Under the pieces are notes generated by a model, which was not told the DNA's origin, made no database searches, and worked only from the letters and a program-made list of their open reading frames with translations. The position numbers were made by a program, and so were the translations under genes. From Aquabacterium sp. NJ1 (GTDB taxonomy: Bacteria; Pseudomonadota; Gammaproteobacteria; Burkholderiales; Burkholderiaceae_C): a stretch of 64,000 nucleotides of DNA. Location of the stretch: assembly GCF_000768065.1 (NCBI RefSeq), contig NZ_JRKM01000001.1:1-64000 (forward strand), written 5' to 3'. This document shows, one piece after another, positions 54,316-62,127 of this stretch (the first letter of the stretch is position 1; each line of letters opens with the position of its first letter).

Positions 54316-54522
54316 ATGTGCATGGGATACGCCAAAGACATTGCCATCTGGGCCTGCGAAACAGAACTGAAGCGCCGTCAAGACGCTTTGATCCTCTGGG
54401 GAGAGGCCTTGCTTGAGCGCAACATTGATGGTGACGGACCGGATGCTCAAAGCAGGCATACGCCAAGCTCGAAAGAAGCAGACCATGGTTTGAAGGTGAA
54501 CAAGACAGTGGCCATGGCATGA
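54316..54522 (+). CDS. Small protein coupled to the P1B ATPase
   Basis: A 68-residue hydrophilic protein beginning MCMGYAKDIAIWACETELKRRQDALILWGEALLE, with two early cysteines and a helical first half. AAGGAGAG lies 7 nt before the ATG, and the stop overlaps the ATPase start by 4 bp. It is therefore probably translated and coupled to the ATPase. No family was recognised; a metal-binding or regulatory accessory role is speculative. Confidence 0.6.
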   Translation: MCMGYAKDIAIWACETELKRRQDALILWGEALLERNIDGDGPDAQSRHTPSSKEADHGLKVNKTVAMA

Positions 54523-56882
54523 CCGAAAAACTCTCGCTGCAGTTGGCGCTCGTCCTGCCAGGGGTGCCGGACGAACGGGATGCCTGTATCCAGCGATTGA
54601 CGGATGTGTTGCAGGCACAAGGGCTGGAGAAAGTGCATGTGACCCAGCAGGATGGCAAGCCCCTGCTGTGCCTTCACTACGACCCTACGACCATCAGGCC
54701 GACTCAGGTGCGGGACATGGCGCAGGCAGCCGGTGCCCAGCTCAGCGCGAGGTACCAGCATGAGCTGATGCGCATCGACGGCATGGACTGCGCCACCTGT
54801 GCCACCGTGATTGAGCACGCCTTGCAGCGTCTGGAAGGCGTCGAAGAAGCGGCCGTCAGTTACGCGGCCGAACGAATGCGTCTGGAGTACGACACCCAGC
54901 GCGTGTCTCGCCAAGCCATCGTGCAGCGTCTCCAGGCACTGGGGTATAGCGTGCGGGAGCCTGAGCACGAAGAGACCTGGTTTGAGCAATACCGGGAGTT
55001 GATCGTGAGCGCCGCCGCGGGCGCGTTGCTGCTGGCCGGATGGCTGGTGGGCACGAGGCAAGGTGTGAGCACCCCACTCGTATCCGCCGGTTTGATGGGT
55101 GCATCGATGGTGATTGGCGGCTACTACGCCATGCGCGATGCCTGGCAAAGCATCCGAGAGCGGGTGCTGGACATTGACGTGCTGATGATCGTGGCGGCCA
55201 TGGGCGCGGCGGCCCTGGGGCAATGGGCGGAAGGGGCGCTCCTGCTGGTGCTGTTCAGCCTGGGCCACGCCTTGGAACACCTGGCCATGGACCGCGCCCG
55301 CCATGCCATGGAGGCACTGGCCAACCTGGCACCCAAGACAGCCCTGGCTCTGCGTGATGGTGCGGAGCTGGAGTTGCCCGTAGAAAGCCTGCAGCGGGGT
55401 GACCAGGTGCTGGTCAAGCCAGGTCAGCGCATCGCGGCAGACGGCAAAGTGCTGGAAGGCGTCTCGGCCGTCAATCAGGCGGCCATCACCGGCGAGTCGA
55501 TGCCGGTGGACAAGGCGGTCGATTCCCTGGTGTTTGCCGGGACCGTGAACGGTGAGGGCTTGCTGCGCGTCGAGGTGACCAAGCTGGCCAGGGACAGTTC
55601 ACTGGCGCGCATGGTGCATCTGGTGGCCGAGGCGCAAACCGAGAAGTCGCCGACCCAGCGCTTCGTCTCACGGTTCGAGAAGGTCTTTGTGCCTTTGGTC
55701 CTGCTGGGCGTGGCGGCGCTGATCGTGATCCCACCCTTGCTGGGCATGCCCTTTGCCGAATCGTTCTACCGGGCCATGGCCGTGCTGGTGGCAGCCTCGC
55801 CGTGTGCCTTGGCCATTGCCACGCCTTCGGCCGTGCTGGCTGGCGTGGCCCGTGCCGCACGGGGCGGCGTGCTGATCAAGGGGGGCATGCATCTGGAGAA
55901 CTTACGCAGCTTGTCGGTCATGGCGTTTGACAAGACAGGCACGATCACGACGGGCAAACCCAGCGTCACCGATGTGATCGCCCTCGATGGCAGCGAAGCT
56001 GATTTGCTGACCATGGCCGCGAGCATCGAAAGCCGCAGCGGGCATCCGTTGGCTCAGGCTGTGGTGCAGGCCGCACGCGCACGCCAGTTGGCCTGGCCCG
56101 AGGCCACCGATGTGCAGTCCGTCACCGGCAAAGGCATGCACGCGGTGGTGTCGTCCAGACCGGTGAGCATCGGCAACCTGCGCTTGTTTGAAGCCGAAGG
56201 GGTGCCCGATACCGTTCGCACGCAAGTGCTCGGCCTGGAAGCGCTTGGCAAAACCACCATGTTGGTGCGACGTGAGGGCACCTTTGTAGGTTTGCTCGCT
56301 TTGGCGGACACCCCGCGTCTCGGCATGCGCGACGTGTTCGCCCAGTTGGCGTCCTTGGGCATCCGCCAGACCGTCATGCTCACAGGGGACAACGAGCCTG
56401 TCGCGAAGGCAGTTGCGGCCTCCGTGGGCATCACAGATGTGCGCGCTGGCCTGCTGCCCGAGGACAAACTCAAGGTCATCGATGAGCTGATGCGTGACCA
56501 CCAGCAAGTGGCCATGGTCGGGGATGGCGTGAACGACGCTCCCGCGATGGCTCGCGCTACCATCGGCATTGCCATGGGTGGCGCAGGCACCGACGTGGCC
56601 CTGGAAACCGCCGATGTGGCCCTGATGGGGGATGACCTGTCGAGGCTACCGTTTGCCATCGCACTGAGCCGTGCCTCGCGCAGCATCATCCAGCAAAATC
56701 TCTGGGCGGCATTTGGGGTCGTGGCGCTGCTCATCCCTGCCACCCTGTTGGGACTGGCGAGCATGGGTGTGGCTGTGTTGATTCACGAGGGTGCCACGGT
56801 CTTGGTGGTGCTCAACGCCTTGCGCCTATTGCGTTTCAGGGAGCCCAAAGCTGGACGGGCAGGGCAAACAGGCGCACAGTGA
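54519..56882 (+). CDS. P1B-type heavy-metal ATPase with SPC motif
   Basis: A 787-residue metal efflux ATPase. Residues 1-75 look like a degenerate HMA domain without CXXC. The second HMA domain has C91 and C94 (GMDCATC). Eight helices are predicted, with the membrane metal site S427-P-C429 (ASPCALAIATP). The phosphorylated Asp is D471 (DKTGT), the SGHP and GDGVNDAP motifs are present, and HEGAT lies in the last helix pair. SPC with HEGxT is the P1B-4 signature (Co/Fe/Zn), but such pumps usually lack a CXXC HMA domain. Substrate is therefore uncertain. Confidence 0.93.
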   Translation: MTEKLSLQLALVLPGVPDERDACIQRLTDVLQAQGLEKVHVTQQDGKPLLCLHYDPTTIRPTQVRDMAQAAGAQLSARYQHELMRIDGMDCATCATVIEHALQRLEGVEEAAVSYAAERMRLEYDTQRVSRQAIVQRLQALGYSVREPEHEETWFEQYRELIVSAAAGALLLAGWLVGTRQGVSTPLVSAGLMGASMVIGGYYAMRDAWQSIRERVLDIDVLMIVAAMGAAALGQWAEGALLLVLFSLGHALEHLAMDRARHAMEALANLAPKTALALRDGAELELPVESLQRGDQVLVKPGQRIAADGKVLEGVSAVNQAAITGESMPVDKAVDSLVFAGTVNGEGLLRVEVTKLARDSSLARMVHLVAEAQTEKSPTQRFVSRFEKVFVPLVLLGVAALIVIPPLLGMPFAESFYRAMAVLVAASPCALAIATPSAVLAGVARAARGGVLIKGGMHLENLRSLSVMAFDKTGTITTGKPSVTDVIALDGSEADLLTMAASIESRSGHPLAQAVVQAARARQLAWPEATDVQSVTGKGMHAVVSSRPVSIGNLRLFEAEGVPDTVRTQVLGLEALGKTTMLVRREGTFVGLLALADTPRLGMRDVFAQLASLGIRQTVMLTGDNEPVAKAVAASVGITDVRAGLLPEDKLKVIDELMRDHQQVAMVGDGVNDAPAMARATIGIAMGGAGTDVALETADVALMGDDLSRLPFAIALSRASRSIIQQNLWAAFGVVALLIPATLLGLASMGVAVLIHEGATVLVVLNALRLLRFREPKAGRAGQTGAQ

Positions 56883-56946
56883 TTCGGCTGTCGGCCCGTC
56901 GTTGCGCTGAAAATGCCGTCAAGAATTCAAACCAAGGATCATCGTC

Positions 56947-58950
56947 ATGGAAATCAAAGTTCTAGGCTTGGGGTGCAGCAAGTGCCATATCACCATCGAG
57001 ATGATCGAGCGGGAAGCCAAAGCTTGCGGCGTCGCCGTAGAGGTCATCAAAATCGAGAACCCGGACGAGATCAAGCGCCTGGGCGTCAAGGCCACGCCTG
57101 CCGTCATGATCGGTGACCTGATCGTGCACAGCGGTGGCTTGCCATCGCATGAAGCCGTGCAGTCCTGGCTCAAGCCGCAGCCCCACCATCAACCACTGGG
57201 CTTTCTGAGCCGTCCAACCAGGCATCTGTTCTTCACGGGCAAAGGTGGCGTCGGCAAGACCTCACTGTCCACCGCAACCGCGCTGACGCTGGCAGACGCG
57301 GGCAAAAAAGTCTTGCTGGTAAGCACGGACGCGGCGTCGAACCTCGATGAGATGCTCGGTATTGAGCTTCGCAACATCCCCACGCCCGTGCCTGGCGCGC
57401 CAGGGCTGTCGGTGCTCAACATCGACCCGGATGTGGCAGCTGAGACCTACCGCCAGCGTGTCCTGGCACAAATGGAGGCGCAAACCACCGAGGCTGAGCG
57501 GGCCACGGTGCGCGAGCAGTTGTCCGGCTCCTGCACAACCGAGATCGCATCCTTCGACGAGTTCTCAAACCTGCTGGCGGGTGACGCCGCCGACTACGAC
57601 CACATCGTGTTTGACACGGCGCCAACAGGGCACACGCTTCGCCTGTTGAGCCTGCCCAAGGCCTGGAGCGGCTTTCTCAAGGACAACGACCGGGGCGCCT
57701 CCTGCCTGGGACCGCATTCGGGACTGAAGATGCAGGAAGTGCGTTTCAATGCGGCACTCACCGCCCTGTGCGACCCGGTGCTCACCACCATCGTGCTGGT
57801 GGCGCGTGCCGACCGCAGCGCGCTGGCCGAAGCGGCGCGCACCTCCGATGAGTTGCGCGCGCTGGGTTTGAACAACCAGCAGTTGGTGATCAACGGTGTG
57901 TTCAAGGCCACCGACCCGAATGATGGCGTCGCCCGCGCCATCGAGGCCCTGGGTCAACAAGCGCTGGACGCGATGCCCGAAGCCCTGCTGGCCTTGCCCC
58001 AAAGCACTGTGCCTTTGCGAGCGTTTGACACGGTGGGCCTGCCAGCCTTGCGCGCCTTGTTGACCGACTCGCCACCAGCCAACGGGCAAGCTCACTCATT
58101 GAACGATGAGTTGCCCCTCTCAACGGAACACATCGACAAACTGGTGGACGAGTTGGCTGCGACCGGGCGCGGCCTGATCATGGTGATGGGCAAAGGCGGC
58201 GTCGGCAAGACCACGATCGCAGCGGCGCTGGCCATCGGCCTGGTCAAGCGCGGGCATGCGGTTCACCTGAGCACCACCGACCCGGCTGCTCACCTGGCCA
58301 TGACGCTCGATGGCGAATTGCCTGGCTTGCAAGTCGGGCGCATTGATCCCAAGGTGGAAACCCAGCGCTATATCGACAAGATCATGGCGACGCGTTCGCC
58401 TGGGCTGGACGAACAAGAGCGTGCGTTGCTGCTGGAAGATTTGCAGTCGCCCTGCACCGAAGAGGTCGCTGTGTTCCATGCGTTCTCGCGCACGGTGGCA
58501 GAAGCGCGCAGTGCCTTCGTGGTGCTGGACACGGCGCCCACCGGCCACTCGCTGTTGCTGATGGATGCCACCGGGGCTTACCACCGGCAGATGACGCGTG
58601 AGTTCGAGGGCAAGGCCTCCGTGCATGTGGTCACGCCGCTTATGCGACTGCAAGATGCCAGCTACACCCGCATCATCCTGGTCACGCTGCCGGAAGTGAC
58701 GCCGGTGTCCCAAGCCGCGGCCCTACAGGATGACTTGCGTCGCGCCAAGATTGAACCGTATGCATGGGTGGTCAACAAGTCCATCCTGGCAGCGGGTACC
58801 CATGACCCCTTGCTGCAGGCCCGACTGGATGGCGAGCGGCGGCAGATGGCCAGGTTGGCGGCTGGACTGGCTCAGCGGACCTTTGCCGTGCCATGGGTCG
58901 CGCAAGCGCCCGTCGGTCTGACGGCGTTGTCTGCGTTGCTGGCGTCATGA
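56947..58950 (+). CDS. arsA: Thioredoxin-like domain fused to arsenite ATPase ArsA
   Basis: A 667-residue fusion. Residues 1-76 form a Thioredoxin_3-like domain with C10 and C13 (LGLGCSKCHITIEM) and the cis-Pro segment KATPAVMIGDLIVHSGGLP. Residues 92-380 are the first ArsA half with Walker A GKGGVGKTS (98-106), a signature DTAPTGHTLRLLSLP and the metal cysteine in LSGSCTTEIASFDEFS. Residues 405-665 are the second half with GKGGVGKTT (415-423), DTAPTGHSLLLMD and the metal cysteine in LQSPCTEEVAVF. ArsA normally receives arsenite from the separate chaperone ArsD, itself a thioredoxin-like fold. No arsD is in the window, so the fused domain may replace it. The pump partner would be Acr3. Confidence 0.93.
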   Translation: MEIKVLGLGCSKCHITIEMIEREAKACGVAVEVIKIENPDEIKRLGVKATPAVMIGDLIVHSGGLPSHEAVQSWLKPQPHHQPLGFLSRPTRHLFFTGKGGVGKTSLSTATALTLADAGKKVLLVSTDAASNLDEMLGIELRNIPTPVPGAPGLSVLNIDPDVAAETYRQRVLAQMEAQTTEAERATVREQLSGSCTTEIASFDEFSNLLAGDAADYDHIVFDTAPTGHTLRLLSLPKAWSGFLKDNDRGASCLGPHSGLKMQEVRFNAALTALCDPVLTTIVLVARADRSALAEAARTSDELRALGLNNQQLVINGVFKATDPNDGVARAIEALGQQALDAMPEALLALPQSTVPLRAFDTVGLPALRALLTDSPPANGQAHSLNDELPLSTEHIDKLVDELAATGRGLIMVMGKGGVGKTTIAAALAIGLVKRGHAVHLSTTDPAAHLAMTLDGELPGLQVGRIDPKVETQRYIDKIMATRSPGLDEQERALLLEDLQSPCTEEVAVFHAFSRTVAEARSAFVVLDTAPTGHSLLLMDATGAYHRQMTREFEGKASVHVVTPLMRLQDASYTRIILVTLPEVTPVSQAAALQDDLRRAKIEPYAWVVNKSILAAGTHDPLLQARLDGERRQMARLAAGLAQRTFAVPWVAQAPVGLTALSALLAS

Positions 58951-58997
58951 CATGAATTGCTGGCGCAGGCCACGGTTTGGCGACCAAGTCGCGGCAG

Positions 58998-59032
58998 AAA
59001 AAGGCTCGCTGATCAACGGATGATCAGCGAGC
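58998..59032 (-). terminator. Rho-independent terminator, minus strand
   Basis: On the minus strand a 12-bp perfect stem GCTCGCTGATCA / TGATCAGCGAGC with a 5-nt loop is followed by CTTTTTC. It would end a transcript coming from the small ORFs at 59024-59771. On the plus strand there is no T-tract. Confidence 0.8.
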
Positions 59033-59230
59033 ACAAGACGCATCGCTGTCATCACGGTGCGCCACCGGCTCAGGGAGGAAAAGCCGGGCCGAGGTACGAA
59101 CCAGCGGCACGGTAATGATAATGGGCTTCATCCAAACAGGCGCTGAACTCCAAGAGGTCCGGCGCTCGGATCGCGTGTTGCCACCTGCATATGGCCAACT
59201 TTCCGGGTGAAGTTCGACAAGCTGCCGCAA
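59024..59230 (-). CDS. Small ORF ending in the terminator, possible remnant
   Basis: A 68-codon frame whose stop lies inside the terminator hairpin at 58998-59032. The internal segment MKPIIITVPLVRTSAR (from 59131) resembles the N-terminus of small hypothetical proteins seen in conjugative elements, but the rest does not, so it may be truncated or frameshifted. Apart from this ORF and the terminator, the stretch 58951-59283 shows nothing else. Confidence 0.3.
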   Translation of the reverse strand: MRQLVELHPESWPYAGGNTRSERRTSWSSAPVWMKPIIITVPLVRTSARLFLPEPVAHRDDSDASCAR

Positions 59231-59283
59231 TGGCTCATTCAGCGCGCCTGGTGCCAGTTTGCTGGTCGCATGGCTCGTGTGCC

Positions 59284-59568
59284 TCAGGCTAGTTGATCAG
59301 GCGGCGCAGCCGCGAGGCAAAGAATCACCAGGTGATGGATGTAAGTGCCGATGTCGGCAATGGCGTGAGCTTTGTCGACGATGAAAAAGACTTCTCCTTC
59401 TTGTGGCAGGTCGTGCCACGCGCTTGTATCGAACATGTTGTGGTGGAACTTGTCCCCTATGGCGAATGCCTGAAACGTGCTGCCAGCTTCGATTTGCGCA
59501 ACCGGGTCATTGCGCATGGATCGAATCCGGATCTCCAGAGCGTGGATGACGGGCTTTAAACTCTTCAT
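59284..59568 (-). CDS. Hypothetical protein of the ICE cargo
   Basis: A 94-residue protein beginning MKSLKPVIHALEIRIRSMRNDPVAQIEAGSTFQAFAIGDKFHH, with a later EGEVFFIVDKAHAI and a cysteine near the end. It looks like a small beta-rich domain. The ATG overlaps the stop of the upstream minus-strand ORF as ATGA, and a terminator lies 250 bp downstream. No function is assigned. Confidence 0.6.
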   Translation of the reverse strand: MKSLKPVIHALEIRIRSMRNDPVAQIEAGSTFQAFAIGDKFHHNMFDTSAWHDLPQEGEVFFIVDKAHAIADIGTYIHHLVILCLAAAPPDQLA

Positions 59569-59771
59569 TTGAATTCCTGGGTAACAGAGAGGCGCCCATT
59601 GTTGGTTGTCGCATCAGCTGCCTTGCGGGCTGTTTTCCGAATCGAGCGGCCATGGCGATCTGTCTGAATTTCAGAACTATTTGCCACCGAGTTGGTCGTG
59701 CCCACACCGTGCGTCACATCGTCTTGGCGTACGCGGACATCGCCAGCAACCCGAACTGTTGAGAGCCACAT
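59565..59771 (-). CDS. Possible small gene coupled to the 94-residue ORF
   Basis: A 68-codon frame beginning MWLSTVRVAGDVRVRQDDVTHGV and rich in Thr, Asn and basic residues. Its ATG shares a CATG palindrome with the ATG of the divergent LOTUS-like gene at 59770. The stop forms an ATGA overlap with the start of the next gene, which is the main support. No family similarity. Confidence 0.3.
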   Translation of the reverse strand: MWLSTVRVAGDVRVRQDDVTHGVGTTNSVANSSEIQTDRHGRSIRKTARKAADATTNNGRLSVTQEFK

Positions 59772-60633
59772 GGACAAAGCAGAACAGATCCTGCCCAACC
59801 AAAGCACCTGTGATGAGGTGCTTCGCAAGGTCGGCCGCAATGTGCTGTTGTTTCAGCAGATCGAGGCACTGCTGAAATTTCTCGTGGCCAACCACAGGAG
59901 AGATGGCAGCACGTCGAATTTCGAAGAACGGCAGCAGCAGCGCACTGAGAAGGCGCACAAGCAGATGATGGGTAAGTTGGTCGAGCAATTCACCGATGGC
60001 ATCCTCTCTGACGCGGGTGAGCCAACTGTCGAGCCGGAGGACCTCACCGAGGTGTGGATGTCATTCACGTTCACGACATCCGGGGACCGCGAGTTCTACG
60101 AGGTGCAACGTGCGGACATGAAGCGCATGGTGGACGAGCGCAACGAGCTGATTCACCATTTCATGCCTCGTTGGCAACCAGACTCTGTGGAGAAGATGGC
60201 CGAGGCAGCCAAGTATCTCGATGAGCAGCGTGCCAGAGTGCTGCCCATGTTTGAACATCTACGATCTGTCTCCAAGGCGCTGATTAATGCTGGGCAATCC
60301 ATGGCCGCGTTCATGGCGTCCGAAGAGGGCCAGCGCCACTTCGAGTTGATCCTGTTGCAGCACAGCCCTTTGGTTTCGGTTCTGAAAGACGTGGCTGAAC
60401 AAAAGCATCGCGCTGATGGCTGGGCCTACCTTGCTGACGCGGGGCGCATTGCATGGCTGCAGGAGCCCGAGGCGGTGACGCACATGAAGGAGCGACATGG
60501 CCATGCCACTCTCAAAAGGCTGGCGTTGGCCTCAGATCTCTTCGACGTGTTTGATGAACCCTTGCCCGGAGGCGGATACCGTACCTTGTACAAAGCCAAA
60601 GCCGGGTCCACGATCAAGCGCGACGGTGTTTAG
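59770..60633 (+). CDS. OST-HTH/LOTUS-like domain protein
   Basis: A 287-residue protein. A helical region of about 200 residues (CDEVLRKVGRNVLLFQQIEALLKFLVANHRRDG, then DMKRMVDERNELIHHFMPRW) is followed by a C-terminal domain, GWAYLADAGRIAWLQEPEAVTHMKERHGHATLKRLALASDLFDVF, that resembles the LOTUS/OST-HTH fold with its associated domain. LOTUS domains bind RNA in eukaryotic germ granules and occur in bacterial NYN nucleases; here no nuclease domain is seen. The stop overlaps the convergent membrane gene by 4 bp. Confidence 0.65.
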   Translation: MDKAEQILPNQSTCDEVLRKVGRNVLLFQQIEALLKFLVANHRRDGSTSNFEERQQQRTEKAHKQMMGKLVEQFTDGILSDAGEPTVEPEDLTEVWMSFTFTTSGDREFYEVQRADMKRMVDERNELIHHFMPRWQPDSVEKMAEAAKYLDEQRARVLPMFEHLRSVSKALINAGQSMAAFMASEEGQRHFELILLQHSPLVSVLKDVAEQKHRADGWAYLADAGRIAWLQEPEAVTHMKERHGHATLKRLALASDLFDVFDEPLPGGGYRTLYKAKAGSTIKRDGV

Positions 60634-60857
60634 CTTCGTTTCCCTCTCAACGCCAAGCCGGCGCCGACCACGGCAGCCAGTACAACTGCACAGCCCCACG
60701 CGATGAAAAAAGCATTTGCTGCCGATGGGTTTGTATCGAACAAGCTTCCCTGTCCATGGCGCACAAGTACACCGTACGCGTACAAACCGGACCAAGCGAG
60801 AGTGGTTGCTGTTATTGCGCCCAACAGCGCACCCAGTAGGACGCGAATGACTGTCAT
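60630..60857 (-). CDS. Small membrane protein, putative immunity protein to Tae4
   Basis: A 75-residue protein with two hydrophobic helices (VIRVLLGALLGAITATTLAWSGLYAYGVLV and ANAFFIAWGCAVVLAAVVGAGLAL). The ATG at 60857 overlaps the tae4 stop as ATGA, the position expected for an immunity gene. Known Tai4 immunity proteins are periplasmic and soluble, so if it protects against Tae4 it does so differently. Assignment is by context only. Confidence 0.55.
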   Translation of the reverse strand: MTVIRVLLGALLGAITATTLAWSGLYAYGVLVRHGQGSLFDTNPSAANAFFIAWGCAVVLAAVVGAGLALRGKRS

Positions 60858-61468
60858 AGGATAGGGAAGAACAAGATGCTCTTTGAATCGCGAAGGTCGG
60901 ACCAAATACCTGGAATAACGATCCCAAAACGAGCACGCAAGCCCGTGCCAAATCCCGTCATTTTCTCGCCATTCCATAGGTCAATGTGACCACCTGTGCC
61001 CCTTCCTGCGGCCTCGCCATCTCTGCGCCAGTAACCACCAAAGAAAATGATGCCTGTTCGGCCTTGAACCTTCTTCGCCCAATCACTTCCAGTGATGTCC
61101 TCTGGCTTCGTTGGCAAGCCGCAAAACGGGTGTCTCTTTAGCCATGACGCCAGCTCATCCGCTTTGGTCGCAGCAAATTTGCCGTTCAACATGATGCGGC
61201 CAATCGTCTGACCTTTTACATCGACATTGGCCGGGGTAAACGACTTCATCGTGAGTCCGACCTTGTGAAAGGTCGCGCTCATTCTGATGGCACACTGATT
61301 GTCAAAGCCATCAGGAGCCTTGCCTGTCTTGGGGTCAACGTAGGGATCGCCCATGACGTAATTGCTCCACAAGTCTGCGAATTTGATGGCTTCTACATTG
61401 ACCTTGCAAATTGAATCAGGTGTGGCATTCGTTCTGATCTTTGCGCTTTGCTTCAGGGCTTTGGTCAT
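60854..61468 (-). CDS. tae4: Type VI secretion amidase effector Tae4
   Basis: A 204-residue protein of the Tae4 family, peptidoglycan amidases that cut between D-glutamate and diaminopimelate. The catalytic cysteine is C59 in FDNQCAIRMSATF and the histidine H161 in GRGTGGHIDLWNG. FADLWSNYVMGDPY at the start of the fold and the FGGYWRRDGE strand are also typical. No signal peptide, as expected for a T6SS cargo. ATG overlaps the PAAR gene stop by 4 bp. Confidence 0.88.
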   Translation of the reverse strand: MTKALKQSAKIRTNATPDSICKVNVEAIKFADLWSNYVMGDPYVDPKTGKAPDGFDNQCAIRMSATFHKVGLTMKSFTPANVDVKGQTIGRIMLNGKFAATKADELASWLKRHPFCGLPTKPEDITGSDWAKKVQGRTGIIFFGGYWRRDGEAAGRGTGGHIDLWNGEKMTGFGTGLRARFGIVIPGIWSDLRDSKSILFFPIL

Positions 61469-62034
61469 GACGCCTCCGTCATGTGCTCAAGCGCTTCTTC
61501 ACCCCAAAGCGTTTCATAGTCTTGCTCGTTCTCGGTGATGACGCGCGGCAACTGGCCGTTTTCATCCAGTCGGCCAGAGAAAGTCCGCCCATCAACCGTT
61601 TTGATAAACCAAGGCAATCCAACGAGCGTGGCGGTCCCGTTGGAGACGACAAGTTGTGTTTGCTCATCGAACTTCACCGGATTGCGCGCTTCGGCAGCCA
61701 CATACCCTGCGGCGACAGCACTTGCCGCTTGAGAGGCGGCTGCGGCTTGAGGGTTGGAAGACCCACCATCGGATACCGTTGACACGGCTTGGCCTGCAAT
61801 CAACGTAGCTCCGCATACGCACTTGTCGCCGTGGCGGGCAGCAGGTTTTCCATCGATGATCATCGTCGGATCACCTGTGACGATCACCGTCGGGCCATGT
61901 CCACGCTTCGGGCACGTTACCTGATCGCCGACACGGGCAATGCCTTTGCCGTGCGTGTCGGTCATCACTGACGCTTCAATCACAACGCCACCGTGGTCGG
62001 TCTGGTCACCCAGAACGATGAAGGATCGTCCCAT
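61465..62034 (-). CDS. PAAR-domain protein
   Basis: A 189-residue protein. Residues 1-85 are a PAAR fold (HGKGIARVGDQVTCPKRGHGPTVIVTGDPTMIIDGKPAARHGDKCVCGATLI), the tip of the T6SS spike. An Ala-rich linker follows, then a small C-terminal domain (PVKFDEQTQLVVSNGTATLVGLPWFI) that may adapt the cargo. First gene of the PAAR-Tae4-membrane protein operon. No other T6SS gene is in the window, so delivery would need a host system. Confidence 0.9.
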   Translation of the reverse strand: MGRSFIVLGDQTDHGGVVIEASVMTDTHGKGIARVGDQVTCPKRGHGPTVIVTGDPTMIIDGKPAARHGDKCVCGATLIAGQAVSTVSDGGSSNPQAAAASQAASAVAAGYVAAEARNPVKFDEQTQLVVSNGTATLVGLPWFIKTVDGRTFSGRLDENGQLPRVITENEQDYETLWGEEALEHMTEAS

Positions 62035-62127
62035 TTGTCTTGCCCTGTCTTTTTGTTGCCCGGACTCTATCAATCAGGTGTAACGAAATTGTTTCGCTCG
62101 TAATTCAAATCAATGAATGGACCAAAT

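Noticed and set aside
56947-57225. Separate arsD-like gene in front of arsA
   Set aside because: The thioredoxin-like part is in frame with ArsA without a stop or a new ribosome-binding site, so it is a fusion and not a separate gene.
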